From: Sphagnum compactum
Lineage: Eukaryota > Bryophyta > Sphagnopsida > Sphagnales
Assembly (NCBI GenBank): GCA_965153455.1
Contig: OZ234493.1
Span: 32,664,213 to 32,728,212 of the forward strand
DNA length: 64,000 nt
Direction: 5' to 3'
This document shows positions 24,775-37,288 of the stretch, one piece after another. Each line of letters begins with the position of its first letter. The first letter of the stretch is position 1. Both the position numbers and the translations under genes were made by a program. The notes beneath the pieces are model-generated. The model searched no databases and had not been told where the DNA came from. It saw only the letters and a program-made list of their open reading frames with translations.

Positions 24775-25910
24775 CAAAAAAAAAAAGGTGGAAAGTAAAT
24801 ATGTGTGTGTCTTTCTATAGTTTTTTTTTTCCAATTTTGTGAGGCAGGTGGACAAGGGGACTTAGCCAACTTTGGTCACAGGCCACATAGGAAAGTAGAA
24901 GAATTTTAGAACTTTGCTATATTTTGGCGACATGCTACTACAACCTATAGTCTAAATCTGGCGATTTCAAAAAATAAAATCCTTGACAGATGATGACTTT
25001 GAGCCAGTTTTTCCCAAAAAAACTCCTTTGTCACTAAAAATTTGGTAGTGGACTTGCTTTGGACTCACCTTAGATTCACATAGCCAGGACTTGAAAGAAG
25101 GCACCATCCTATAATTCTCCATGAGGATTACCTTAAAATGTTTCAATTTTTTTTGGTAGTCCCAAATAAATTCCTAAACAATGACACATAATGTTTATAT
25201 CTTTGAAACATCATAACATCCCCAAAACATGTTTTTAAGCATGTGATTTCACAATTTAACAGTTTTCATTGAGACCTTTCCAATGGTCAAGAGAAAGCCC
25301 AATTTGGGTAAAGTTTGATCCAGTTTTGTTTTGGGCAAAAGCACGGAAACACTTGTTTGTAACTGCATTTTCTCAAGCTCCGAGGAACACCATCACTAGC
25401 ACCAGCATTGAGAGCAGAACAACTCTCCCAAACCGATTCCCACCTAGGTCGGGCCCACCATCGCCACAGTCCTCGCTGCAACGCCAGAGCCAGAGACGGC
25501 AGGGTGGGGCACGGCAGAGGCTAAAGGGCGTTGGCTTTTACCAACGACGGGCCCGCCATCGCTGGAGAAGAAGGGGAGTAGCAGAAACAACAAGTCCCAT
25601 GGTCATCTATCTTCCTTGAGTGTCTACCACCGCTGGTGATTAATGAGCTGCGAACCAAGAGCAAAAGTTGGTGGGTACGGAGATGAGATGTTGGAACTTC
25701 TGTCAGCGCAACCTCTGCTGCTGCTAAAAGTAGTAGTTTCTGCCATCGCTGAGCAGCAATAACAACAACCTTGCGCTGGGCACAAACGCTAGCAAGGATA
25801 GTTCCAGGTTCTTGGTTTTGACTTCTAAGGCCTTTTTTTTTTTTTTTTGGGAGGGTGGGGGAAGGATGTAAAAGTAGATGGTGAAAAAAGTAAATTCTCT
25901 TTTTTGGTCT
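24775..25910. other. intergenic DNA with an unassigned GC-richer frame
   Basis: A 116-codon plus-strand frame at 25,269-25,619 is richer in G+C than its surroundings and Arg/Gln/Ser-rich. I do not recognise it and see no splice context. The stretch at about 24,830-25,000 is related to 57,230-57,400. Confidence 0.4.
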
Positions 25911-26120
25911 CTTTCTCTCTTCTCTTTTCTTATGTTCTCTAAACGCTAAACCTCTTCTCTTTTGTTCTCTTCTCTTTCTCTTCTCTTCCTTGAACCCTAA
26001 ACCTCATCTCTTCTCTTGTCCAAACCTCTTTTCTTCTCTTCTTCTTCTCTTCTTTAAACCTTAGACCTCTTCTCTTCTTTAAACCTTAAACCTGCTCTCA
26101 TTTCTTCTGTTTCACTTCTC
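25911..26120. repeat. polypyrimidine tract with telomere-like words
   Basis: TTCTCTTCTC-type repeats in which CCCTAAACC-like words ('aaccctaaacct', 'taaaccttaaacct', 'taaacgctaaacct') recur every 30-60 bases. Confidence 0.75.
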
Positions 26121-28460
26121 TAAACCGTAAAGCATCGAATTGATCACTTGGCTCAGGTGATAGAACCTCCACTTAGCCACACCCTGAACACAGATATCAC
26201 ACTTGTTGGGCTGCTTCAGGCGTTGAAAAAACTACAAAGGAATAAGGCTACTGGTATGGATGGTTTGAAAGCTGAGTTCATTTTGGATGCAGGAGAATTG
26301 TTACACATGCCACTATTGACAGCGTTCAACTGCTTTCTAGCGAAAGGCTTTCTAGAAGCCCTTTCCACTAGGGTGGTCCACGCGCTCTTTAAAGGGGGCG
26401 ATGCCTCCGAATTTGACAACTACAGGGGGATAAATGTTGGGCTATCCTAGCAAAGTTGTTTGCTATGATCCTTGACAAAAGGCTGAGCGAATGGGCTGAA
26501 TAACATGGGCTATGTGCCAAGGGTCAAGCTGGGTTTTGCAAAGATTACCGCTCTTCTGACCAACTCTTCATACTGCGAACTCTGATAGAACAAAGCAAGG
26601 CAAAAAAGAAGCCACTCTATTGTTGTTTTGTGGACTTCAAAAAGGCATTCGATACTGTGTCACGTGAAGTGTTGTGGGAGGTGTTGGCTGGCCTCGGGGT
26701 GGAGGGACGCTTCTTGCAATGTATGCCAAGGATACCGTATGCATCAACCACCCAAGCGAAGGTGTCACATCGAGCTTCAGGTGCCAACAAGGTGTGAAGC
26801 AAGGTTGCCTCTCAGCCCCTACTGTTTGGGCTATATTTGGATGCCCTAAAGGGGCATTTGGACGGCAGAGAATGCGATGCACCGGCCCTAGTAAACGTGC
26901 ATGTATGGCTGTTGCTTTTTGTAGATGACCTTGCTCTGACGTCGGTGTCAGAGGTGGGACTGCAACAACAGTTAGACGCGCTCCAACAATTCTGTGCTGA
27001 ACGTGGACTTACAGTGAACATGAAAAAAACAAAAGTCATGGTGTTCAACTTTGCTGACCCATGCCAAGAGTTTGTGTTTGAAGGTGATGCTATTGAGCAT
27101 GTGCAAACCTTCAAATACCTGGGGATCTTCCTTGAAACCACCCCAAACCTGGACAATGCAGTGGAACATCTAACAGCTGCCAGTAGGCGCTTACTATTTG
27201 CACTGAATTGCCGCTATGCAAAATTACGTATTATGGACGTCCAGTTATGTTGTGACCTCTTCAACATGTTGGTGCGTTCCACAACAAGTTATGCCTGTGA
27301 GGTTTGGGTGGACTCCAAGAAAATAGAAGCTATTGAAGTAGTGTACCGAAGGTTCTTCAAATCATTGCTTGGGGTGCGAAAAACAACCCGCACATCCATC
27401 GTGTTGGTAGAATTTGGCAAATTCCCCTTTGAACACTTTGCATGGGGACAAGCGCTGTTGTACTATAACCGTGTGAACACGGTCACTAAAGACCGCATCT
27501 TGGGAAAGGCATGGGAAGCCCAGCTCGTTATGCTTGTTGCGAGAAAGAAATGTTGGGCTAGATCCGTGAAAAAATGGTTATTCAAGACTCAACCCCAGGA
27601 GGTGGTAGGTTTTTTGCCTCCGGTTCAATCGTCACTAGAAACGGCGCTTAAGCTTGCAACAACCCGTGCGCTCCAAGCGAAAACAGCTCAACCGCCACTC
27701 GGAACGACTCCTGGGACAACGCACATACATCCTAACCGTCTAATAGGGGTGAGAGGTTGGGCAGAGAGCCAAATACTTTGGTGCAACACGCACAACATAC
27801 GGGTGGGAGTTCAGATGGCTAAACTGGCCGCACTACAACTAGTGCAACCAGTTGGTGCTAGATCTATGACAGGAGGCCCGATCAACTAGGAGGCTGGGGC
27901 CCCACCCCCTCCAGGTTTTCCCCACACAATATTGAGTGTAAAAAGGGTGAAGGATAATATGCAGCTGGATTTCATTGAAAAGTTTTTTACCAACCACGAG
28001 ATCGGGACCAACGTGTAGACAAGATACTTGTGCTTCAAGGGTATATCATACGAGAGCAAAAGTCACTTGTGTGACATCAATTGTGTTCAGTTGCGGAAAG
28101 CTCTGGCCTAGTTTCGGTGTGGCAACACGTAGCTTGAGGTAGTGTTAGGCGCGTGGAAGGGCGTGCCATACACAAAGAGGCTTTGTCGAGGCTGCGATTT
28201 CGGGAAGGTTGAGGATGAAAAACATTTGTTTCTTGTTTGTCCAAATACACAAAAAGTTAGGGAACGCTTTTGTTCGGCCCTGCCCCTCACTCACACTAGC
28301 TTTCTTGCTGAGCTCATGCAGACTACGAACACGGTCGCCCTGGCCAAGTTTGTGGCATGCTGCCAGTACTAAAAGACAATCTATCCTCCATGATCTACCT
28401 TTCGTCTAATGGACTCTCTGGTCCCAAACGGACACAAAATTGTAAACATTAAACAATAAA
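26120..28460 (+). pseudogene. LINE (non-LTR) reverse transcriptase, broken
   Basis: Plus-strand fragments of a non-LTR retrotransposon ORF2. In order: an N-terminal RT block (LKKLQRNKATGMDGLKAEF, about 26,220), a DNYRG motif, FVDFKKAFDTVS (about 26,630), QGVKQGCLSAP (about 26,790), the catalytic FVDD (about 26,925) and the thumb/C-terminal region to 27,889. A cysteine-rich tail (C-x2-C...H-x4-C) lies near 28,180-28,240. Breaks seen: a shift near 26,440, a TAA near 26,500, shifts near 26,700 and 26,820, and stops after 27,889 and near 28,017. The upstream endonuclease domain is missing, as expected for a 5'-truncated insertion. It is not functional as it stands. Confidence 0.85.
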
Positions 28461-28511
28461 TAGTCACCTTTTTTTTTTTTGGGTAACCAAGTGCCCCAAA
28501 AAAGAAACATT

Positions 28512-29509
<998 letters not shown>

Positions 29510-29720
29510 AACAATAACAACTTCAAAAATGCAATTCCAATAGTAGCAACAACATCAAGTTTAAAACTCTACTCCAATAATAGCAAGTTGAAGAATAGCA
29601 ACTCAAACAACATCAAGTTTAAAACTCTACTCCAATAGTAGCAAGTTGAAGAGTAGCAACTCAAACAACATCAACTTCAAAACTCTATTCCAATAGTAAC
29701 AAGTTGAACAATAACTCCAA
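29510..29720. repeat. tandem repeat, ~58-bp unit, about 3.5 copies
   Basis: The phrase 'ctccaatagtagcaagttga' followed by 'agagtagcaactcaaacaac' and 'atcaagtttaaaactcta' recurs with few changes. Confidence 0.8.
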
Positions 29721-29889
29721 TAGTAGTTCCAATCACCATCCTTCATAAACAACTTTATGAACACCATCAACCTCTACAATTTTACAAAAAAAACATATAC
29801 TACATCAGCTATGCCATGTCCCTCTTAATAGAAAATGTGAAACTTAAAAACTTGAGTTTACATAAACTTGTTGAATTTGTAAAAATTTA

Positions 29890-31400
29890 ACAAGACATCA
29901 AACAACATACCTAACGTTTGATGTTGTTATCTTTCAACTCTAGAAGGCCAAGCTTACCAATGGCATCTTCATTTTCTTCCATTAAATTTTTTTCCATATC
30001 ATTGAACTCATCCATGGACAATGCATTACCTATTGAAACATCTTCTAGCCAATTTTTGTAGATGCTTATACGTATATCAAGATTTTCTATCCCAAAATAA
30101 AAACATCAAAGGTCTTTGCAAATACATGTAGTGCTAAGAACACTTTTTGCCTCAATCTATGGCCAATCCTCAAGATTTGTTATGCCACAAACCCAACATA
30201 AGAAAATTGCACTTCATGATCATGTACCATGCAAGAGGATCCTTGCATTCCTACTCATTGACTTTTTTAATTATAAATGATTCAACTTTTTTTTACCATT
30301 GATTGTGCCATCTATTTTTTAGCTTCCATGAGATCATATAGTAATGTCACTTCAATACTTTCTAATGTAGCATTAAAAGTTCTTTCACTTGCAACATTGG
30401 GGTTTATAAATTTGAATACATGTACCAAGAGTGGAATCAACACATGCCAATCCTACTCACTTGTAATTTGTAATGTTATTTCCTTCCCAACCTATTGAAT
30501 GAACAACCCCAACCTTTTAAAATCTAAATCTAACATCATTGCCAACATGTTGTGAATTTTACATTGTTGAAAATACACCATAAACGAAAGGAATGGGTCT
30601 AAAACTATCATCACTTGGTTTTGTATGCTTTGCCATAAAATATATAGTTCTACATCGAAATTTTATTTTTCACTATAATTAAATGATAAGCAATCCACTC
30701 GCATTGTAGTGACAAATGAGATATCAACAAAAAACACATCAAACAATAGCCAATAACCTTGACTTTAATTAAAAACACGTTGTCAAACCACATGCCTAAT
30801 GTGTCAAAACTTACTTATGCAATTGTCCAAACATGTGGACTTAGTACACAAGCTTGAAGCACCAAGGATTGTTGATGTCCATAGCACCAAACAATGGTTC
30901 AAATGCTCCAACTCCAAACTTTCTTGAAACAAAATGATTCTAGATGCAAATCAAGTTTTAACTAAAATTTTCAACTTTCATGGACATAGTATAGATGTTT
31001 CCATGCAAGATTTGTGCCATTCTTATTGTCCCTTCCTACTTTTTCATCCATGTTATGGTCTTTACAAGATAGATTGTACCTCCTTGATTAAAATTGATGT
31101 TAACCCATAACTAATGTTTGCATCGTTTGTTGCATATTAGTAGCATTTAGACATGGCTTGCCCCCAACAACTACCCAAAAACAATGTTGATAGCCCCAAC
31201 ATTTCAAATAAAACAACATAAGTTAATACATTAATCATGGTTGAAAGGTTACTCTCTTCATCCTTGACATAGGGCACAATTTTAGCATTAAACCCATATT
31301 CTACTAACACATCATTCATTTGCATAGCCATGGCAAACCCATAAGTATCAACTATCTCAAACAAACCATTAGTTACATGACAAGGTTCCCACTTATGATA
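29890..31400 (-). pseudogene. hAT-type transposase remnant
   Basis: On the minus strand, 31,364-31,137 encodes a piece with the hAT-like phrases 'VPYVKDEESNLSTMINVL' and 'GSCWGQAMSKC'. Further along, about 30,260-29,890, come pieces resembling the C-terminal hAT dimerisation domain (DPLAWY..., then QILRIGH..., then ENLDIRISIYKNWLED). These pieces are in different frames and separated by stops, so the gene is dead. Terminal inverted repeats were not found. The family call rests on remembered motif wording and needs a profile search. Confidence 0.5.
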
Positions 31401-31619
31401 GGAGATTAAATAAATGTAATTATAATTTTATCTTTTATCTTTTGATCTAATTTAAGCAAGGTTTCATTCATCAATTGACATTAGGGATGGTAACCTACTA
31501 CAAAACATGGGTTTAGTTCACTACCAAACAATTTCACCCAAGGCACCTATAACATTTCATCATTCCTATATTTTAGTCATTATGTAGTTGAAAACATCAC
31601 TATCTAATGAACCTAATTG

Positions 31620-31690
31620 GTATTACACATACACACACACACATGAATATATGTATGTATATAATATGTATATATGTATAGGTTTTGAAT
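31620..31690. repeat. (AC)n/(ATGT)n microsatellite
   Basis: A short ACAC run followed by ATATGTATGTATAT-type repeats. Confidence 0.75.
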
Positions 31691-32019
31691 GTATATATTG
31701 GGACATAAATACATAACAATTTCAACTTTGTATTGTAATATTCAGAAACTTAGTATAAAACTTATAAAAATTTAACATAAAGAGTTGAAATAGTTGTTTA
31801 CATTTTATGTATGTTCACAACGTCAAAACGTGTCTTTCATGACTTGGACATTTATGACTAATGTACTAATCTAGTCATGTAGTCATATGTCCTTAGTCAT
31901 ATATTTTTACTCAAATTTGTGACTACATTGCAATTGCATTATGACTACATGATTAGATTTGGACTATTTTGTGACTACATGACTAGCCTACATACATTAA
32001 TAACCTACCTATGTTAGTC

Positions 32020-32740
32020 GTTTAATTGATGCTATTTACCTACTAATTATTTACTAGCTACCTATAAAGTAGCTAGTACCTAGATGGGCTAGTACTACCT
32101 ATTATCTAACTACTTACTATTTAGTATATATGTACCTACCTACTTACCTATTAGATATAGGTAGTACATACTTACCTATTAGATATAGGTAGTACGTACT
32201 TACCTAATCACCTACTACGTACTTATTACTTGGTACCTACCTACCTACTAAGTAATACGTCTATATGTGTGTGTATACCTACCTACTTACTTACCTACTA
32301 GGTAGGTAACTACTTACCTACCTACCTACCTATTTATTTAGTAGGTGGTACATATGTACGTATGTGTGTACCTACCTACCTATTAGATTGGTATTAAACA
32401 TATGTTTATTATTAAGTACATACCTACCTACCTACCTATTAGATTGGTATTAAACATATGTACCTAGCCTACTAGGCACTTACTTACTTGTTTACCTACT
32501 TACTAGGTAGGTCATACATACCTACTTAACTACCTACTATTTACTAGTACCTACCTACCTACCTACCTACCTACTAAATAGGTAGTACATATATGTACCT
32601 ACTAATGGGCACCTACCTACCTACTTACGCCTATTAGGTAGGTAGTACATACATACCTCCTTACTACCTACTTACTACTATCTTTAAGTACTACTTACTT
32701 ATTACCTACCAAGCTAGGTACCTAGTAGGTTCTTAGGTAG
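32020..32740. repeat. (TACC)n tetranucleotide array
   Basis: About 700 bp of CTACCTACCTAC runs broken by TAGTA, ACATATGT and similar insertions. It is the inverse counterpart of the TAGG array at 42.4-43.3 kb. Confidence 0.95.
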
Positions 32741-32842
32741 GTTTTAAGTTGTTAGGTAAATACCTAAGTACCTAACTTATAAAATAGGTTTAAAATAATG
32801 TTTATAATAATATGGTGACAATTTTTTGTCATGTAAAAATCA

Positions 32843-32920
32843 TGTGGTGCAATGGTTAAGTGGGGGTGAAGGACTTCTTTTCTCAATGTGGAGGTGAGGG
32901 GTTCAAATCCTCACATTTGC
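32843..32920 (+). repeat. tRNA-like module (box A/box B), copy 2
   Basis: TGGTGCAATGG (32,845-32,855) fits box A and GGTTCAAATCC (32,900-32,910) fits box B. The bases around box B form a T-arm-like hairpin (GTGAGG...CCTCAC). The rest does not give a clear cloverleaf. Its reverse complement, with few changes, lies at 42,262-42,336. Confidence 0.7.
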
Positions 32921-33415
32921 AACTTAATGAACTAGCCTAACTAACATATAAACTTGTTAACTAAGTTAACCTACATTCCAAGGTAAGTTAGGGCTTACAT
33001 TCCTAACATATAGGTTGGTTTTTTAACATTTATGCCACGTGTCTACATGGCATGGGTGGAGATTATATTTATTTCATATTTAATGAATTTTATCCAATGG
33101 CCATAATTTATGGATCTCATCAAGCACTAATGACCTCCATGACTTTATAGTCACAAAAGTCATAGTTGCAAGTTATTTCGTGGCTAAACCACACTAGTGA
33201 CTAGGTGTCTTAAACAATTTGTCCTATTCGACTACATAGTCATGTAGTCATAGATGTCTTTAACAAACTAGTCATAAATAAAATCGCAAAAGATAACTTT
33301 TATTGTAGTGAAATGGTCACGTCCAAATCGACTTGTCCAAAACGGCACTTTGGTCAAGTTGGACATGGGGACAAAAATACCATAGGGGTTAAAAAAGCCA
33401 TGATTTCTTGTAGTG

Positions 33416-33746
33416 TTTGTTATTGGTGAATAACCAATGGTTGTGTAAACCTTTTTTATCATTTAATTGGAGAATGTGGCAAAGTATAATTTGGATCATC
33501 CAATTGAAACACTTATGTTTCCTTTTAGTTATAATGTTGCCAACCTTTCCAACCACTCACATTTTCATTAAAAATAATATTAGGTCCAATGCTATTATTT
33601 GGAAATTTTATGTTTGGAAGATTTATAGTGTAAAGTCATGCCATATTTTACTATAAAATAGAATGAATTTTTTGCTTGTTTAGATAGTCTTACATTGGTT
33701 AAACAATGTATTAGTGTTGGTTTCAACCTTTCATGATCGCTTGTTT
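33416..33746. other. spacer between two CACTA-like elements
   Basis: About 330 bp of AT-rich sequence, presumably older host or repeat DNA. No gene recognised. Confidence 0.5.
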
Positions 33747-34289
33747 CACTATTACAATTCATGATTTTTTAAGAAGTTCAAATTGATTAACTTTTCATTT
33801 TGACTAATTTGGACATGTACATTTTGACTAAAGGCCAAAGGCTTGAATGACACATGTATTTGTTGATGATCAACTTAACTATAATGGTTTATTTGACTAA
33901 ATACATAGTCAAATTGTACAACCTTAGTCAAAATGGCCAATGATCTTTAGTAAAGATGACTAATGTTTTTTAGTTGAATTGAACATTTAGTCAAAATAGC
34001 CAATGATTTTTAATCAAATACAACATGGTTTACTACCTTATGGATATATTTCTTACCTATTCATCCACCTATTTACTTAGTTAACTACTTATCTACTTAT
34101 TACCCACCCACCCACTTACCTATTATTTACCAACCTACCTACCTATTTACTTATATTTTCTCAATTACCTACCTACATACCTATTTATATTTTCATTTTC
34201 ATACAACCTACCTACTTACCTACCCACCTACCTACATATTATTTATTTCCCTATCCACCCACTTACCTACCTAATTTTATCCATTAGGT

Positions 34290-35080
34290 ATAACCATTAT
34301 GTTGAGCCATTATATTTAACCATTAGGTTTACCCAAAATTTAACCATTAAGCTTATTTTAAATTTGACCACTAAGTTTAACCATTAAATTTGGCACTAGG
34401 TTTAACCTAAATTGAACTATTAAATTTTGCCAATAGGTATAGCCTAAATTTAACCATTAAGTATAACCATTAGGCATAACTTAGGTTTAGCCATTATGTT
34501 TAACCATTATAATTACCCACTAGGTTTAACTTATGTTTGGCCATTATGTTTAGCCATGAAATATATTAACCATTAAGTATTTTGACTAAATCTAACCACT
34601 GTTTAGCCATTAGGTTTATCAATTAGGTTTAGCCATTGTGTTTAGCTATTAGGGTTAAGTCATTGAGATTAGCCATTAGTTTAAATCGTTGAGTTTAGCC
34701 ACTAGGTTTAACCATTAATTTAAGTCGTTGAGTTTAGCCATTAAGTTTAAGCATTAATTTAAGTCTATGAATTTAGCCACTAGGTTTAACCATTAGTTTA
34801 AATCGTTGAATTTAGCCATTAAGTTGAAACATTAATTTAAATCATTAAATTTATCCATTAAATTCAACCATTAGTTTTAAGTCCCTAAATTTAGCCACTA
34901 AGTTTAACCATTAATTTAAATCATTGAATTTAGCCATTAATTTTAGCCATTATTTTAAATCCCTGAATTTAGCCATTAAGTTTAACCATTAGTTTAAATC
35001 ATTGAGTTTAGCCACTAGGTTTATCCATTATTTTAAATCACTGAATTTAGCCACTAGTTGTCACTTAGGTTTAGCCATTA
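34290..35080 (+). repeat. 'TTTAACCATTAGG' tandem array
   Basis: About 790 bp of loosely repeated phrases 'tttaaccattaggtt', 'tttagccattaag' and 'aaatcattgaattt', with a basic period near 12-13 bases and a higher-order period of roughly 50-55. It is confined to copy 3 of the composite element. Confidence 0.85.
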
Positions 35081-35140
35081 TGTTTGCTGATGTGAAATAA
35101 ACATGTGAAATAAAAAACTCAATAAAAGATGAACACCTTT

Positions 35141-35205
35141 GATGGTGTAGTCTATTGATAAGCATTTGGTTTATCATTGTGAAGGTTTGGGGTTCAATTC
35201 CTTAT
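35141..35205 (+). repeat. tRNA-like module (box A/box B), copy 3
   Basis: A box A-like TGGTGTAGTCTATTGATAAG is followed by GGTTCAATTCC (35,191-35,201), a good box B. The block aligns with copy 1 at 395-470. Confidence 0.6.
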
Positions 35206-35658
35206 GCTTACAACCTATGTGTATGCTCAAAAGGCTAGGGTAGGTTGGTTAGACTAAGGTAACTTGATGAGGTTAGGTTAGGTTAGGTTAGGTAGGCTAG
35301 GTTAACACCTACTTACGTAAATGCCTGTTTTCAACCTATTTAAACATATTTACTACTTACCTAGTTATTTACCTACCTACCTACCTATTCATTTTTTTAA
35401 TAATATTTTTAAATGATTTTAATTTAAGTATAAAATTGACCCAATCAAATGGCACACAATCTGCCAATCAAACAGTTATTCATTTTGTTAGTCACTCTGC
35501 TAGTCAAAATGATAAGATCCAATTTGACTACCCAATCGCGTTGGACATGGCAAAAACAACTTGTCCAGATTGACAAGGTGGTTTTTTTTTACGCCTGTCA
35601 CATTTGAATATTTTTTAATTAGAAAACCCAATCGAAAAAACCATGAATTATAATAGTG

Positions 35659-37288
35659 CTTTAAAATGGCATTTTATTGACAATGTTCCAAGAGATTTGT
35701 ACAAGCATAATTAACTTGCATGTTTACAAGGTCAGGAAGGAAAATAAGAAGAATTCTTAGCAACAAACCTTATAATTATCACCTCTAAAAAGCTTACGTA
35801 GTTGAGAAATATGCTTCAATTTTTGTTTTGGTTTCCTAGATAATGCAAATGCATTTGATACAGAGCATCTTCTAGATTGCCTAGAGAAATTGAAAAGATG
35901 TTTACCAATTTAAATACATGTGTATGATTTCAAGTGTCATCATCATTTTACAAACAATGTTTGTAAAGTTTCCATTCTATTAATGTTATTTGCAAGGTCA
36001 TTATTTCTCATATCAAAACTGGTAAATCAAAACTATGCAAATTGAATGTTGTCAACTTAATTAATCATATAACAAGTGTTTTACCCAATTGACAAAGAAT
36101 TTTATGCACATACAAATGAATGCAACAAATTTATAACCATGGAAGGCATTATAGTCTTCCATGATGCTTGTGTTCATGAACTCATGAACATGAAAATATT
36201 TGTTGACATAGGTTTGTCTATTTTGGATATTTCTCCATTCTTTATTTGTCTCCTCATTGTGTTTAGATATTTTATCACTTCTTTCATAAATTATGTGTGC
36301 ACGATAACATGTAACCCACTATAACTATAAGGTTTTTTCCTCAAACTAGTTTTGGCTTCATGTTATTGATTCAATTTAGTTGCAAGGTCAAAACTTGTGT
36401 ATTGCATATATAGTCCTTCTTACAAATGCCAAATTGCCTTTAGTGGATTTTATAACATCATGGGTAAAAAATATCATTTCAACTTCGCCCTCATGTCATG
36501 CATTTATGGAAAATGATATGATTAAATTGGTTAATCGGTTGATGGGTTACACTACAAATCATTTTCACAACCTTGTGAAATATAACTAGATGTTTTAAGA
36601 AATGATGTTATATTATAAGGTGGCCTACTTTGTGCTCATGTTGTCTTTTAATGTATGATTTATTGATTCTTCAATAGTTTTTATAATGTACTACCTTATG
36701 GATTGTGTAACGTTTCACCTTCATTTCCATCATATGGTGTATATGTCAATGTCAGGTTTGTCAAATGGATAAGGAAGGATTTGCTTAAGAAAGGTAGAAA
36801 TGTGAATGGTGCAATTGAACGGGCATGGCTATATGTGCCGTTTCCCACAATCCTAATGTATTTAGAATAATAACCTTGTGGACCCTTACTTCAAAAATTC
36901 TAATACATAGTTTTTAAACTTTTAGAAAAGATAAGTTTTATAAAGTTGTCAAAAATTGCTCTTATTGTCTTTCTTGTGCTTTTAAAAATGAAAACTTGTG
37001 ATGGAACATTTAGATAACAATTTCTTAACTACATGTTTGCTCTTTTGGACATGGTATTTATGGTCTAAAGTACCATGTTGCAATATGTGAAACCATCTTT
37101 CAATGATTTTGTTTTACCAACAAAGAAGTATGTTCATGTGATTTTGCCTTGGGGAGGAGATAATCATGTTGCAATCTATCTGATAGTGTAACACATCTAC
37201 ACAAAGCTTGGTCAATATGATCTTCACAAAATCTATCCAAATGTTTATGATTCAATCCACCTTTTAGGTTTGTTCATATTTTCTATAG
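35659..37288 (+). other. AT-rich DNA with decayed coding-like stretches
   Basis: Several plus-strand pieces read like protein for 30-80 codons between stops: 36,076-36,324, 36,380-36,589, about 36,755-36,870 (...KWIRKDLLKKGRNVNGA...) and about 37,120-37,190 (...[12 protein letters not shown]...). They are in different frames and I cannot assign a family. This may be the ruin of a transposon gene. Confidence 0.3.

Larger units (their letters stand above)
31816..33415 (+). mobile_element. CACTA-like composite element, copy 2
   Basis: The right end is a textbook CACTA terminus: bases 33,415 back to about 33,395 read CACTACAAGAAATCATGG on the minus strand. The left edge is set at 31,816, where similarity to the inverted copy at 42.1-43.5 kb stops. 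The order inside is: subterminal 'tagtcatgtagtcat' motifs, a (TACC)n array (32,020-32,740), a tRNA-like block (32,843-32,920), then more 'tagtcatgtagtcat' motifs (33,240) and the terminus. No transposase frame, so non-autonomous. The left terminus (CACAACG...) is a poor match to the right one, so the left boundary is uncertain. Confidence 0.6.
33747..35658 (+). mobile_element. CACTA-like non-autonomous element with both ends, copy 3
   Basis: The left end CACTATTACAATTCATG (33,747) is mirrored by the right end CATGAATTATAATAGTG (to 35,658); the first 24 bases agree at 22 positions. The flanking triplets are TTT and CTT, close to the 3-bp target duplication expected for CACTA elements. The order inside is: GTCAAA-type subterminal motifs, a TACC array (34,060-34,270), a TTAGCCATTAGG-type array (34,290-35,080), a tRNA-like block (35,141-35,205), a GGTTA/TACC run (35,265-35,390) and the subterminal region. 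No coding frame. 1,912 bp long. Confidence 0.7.

Noticed and set aside
26148-28372. An active LINE
   Set aside because: Multiple frame breaks and stops, and no endonuclease domain.
31490-31510. Left CACTA terminus for copy 2 (ctactacaaaacatgg)
   Set aside because: Lies outside the stretch shared with copy 4, lacks the subterminal motifs and is a poor match.
32843-32920. A functional tRNA gene
   Set aside because: Box A, box B and a T-arm are visible but no full cloverleaf or convincing anticodon arm; it recurs inside repeats, so it is a tRNA-derived module.
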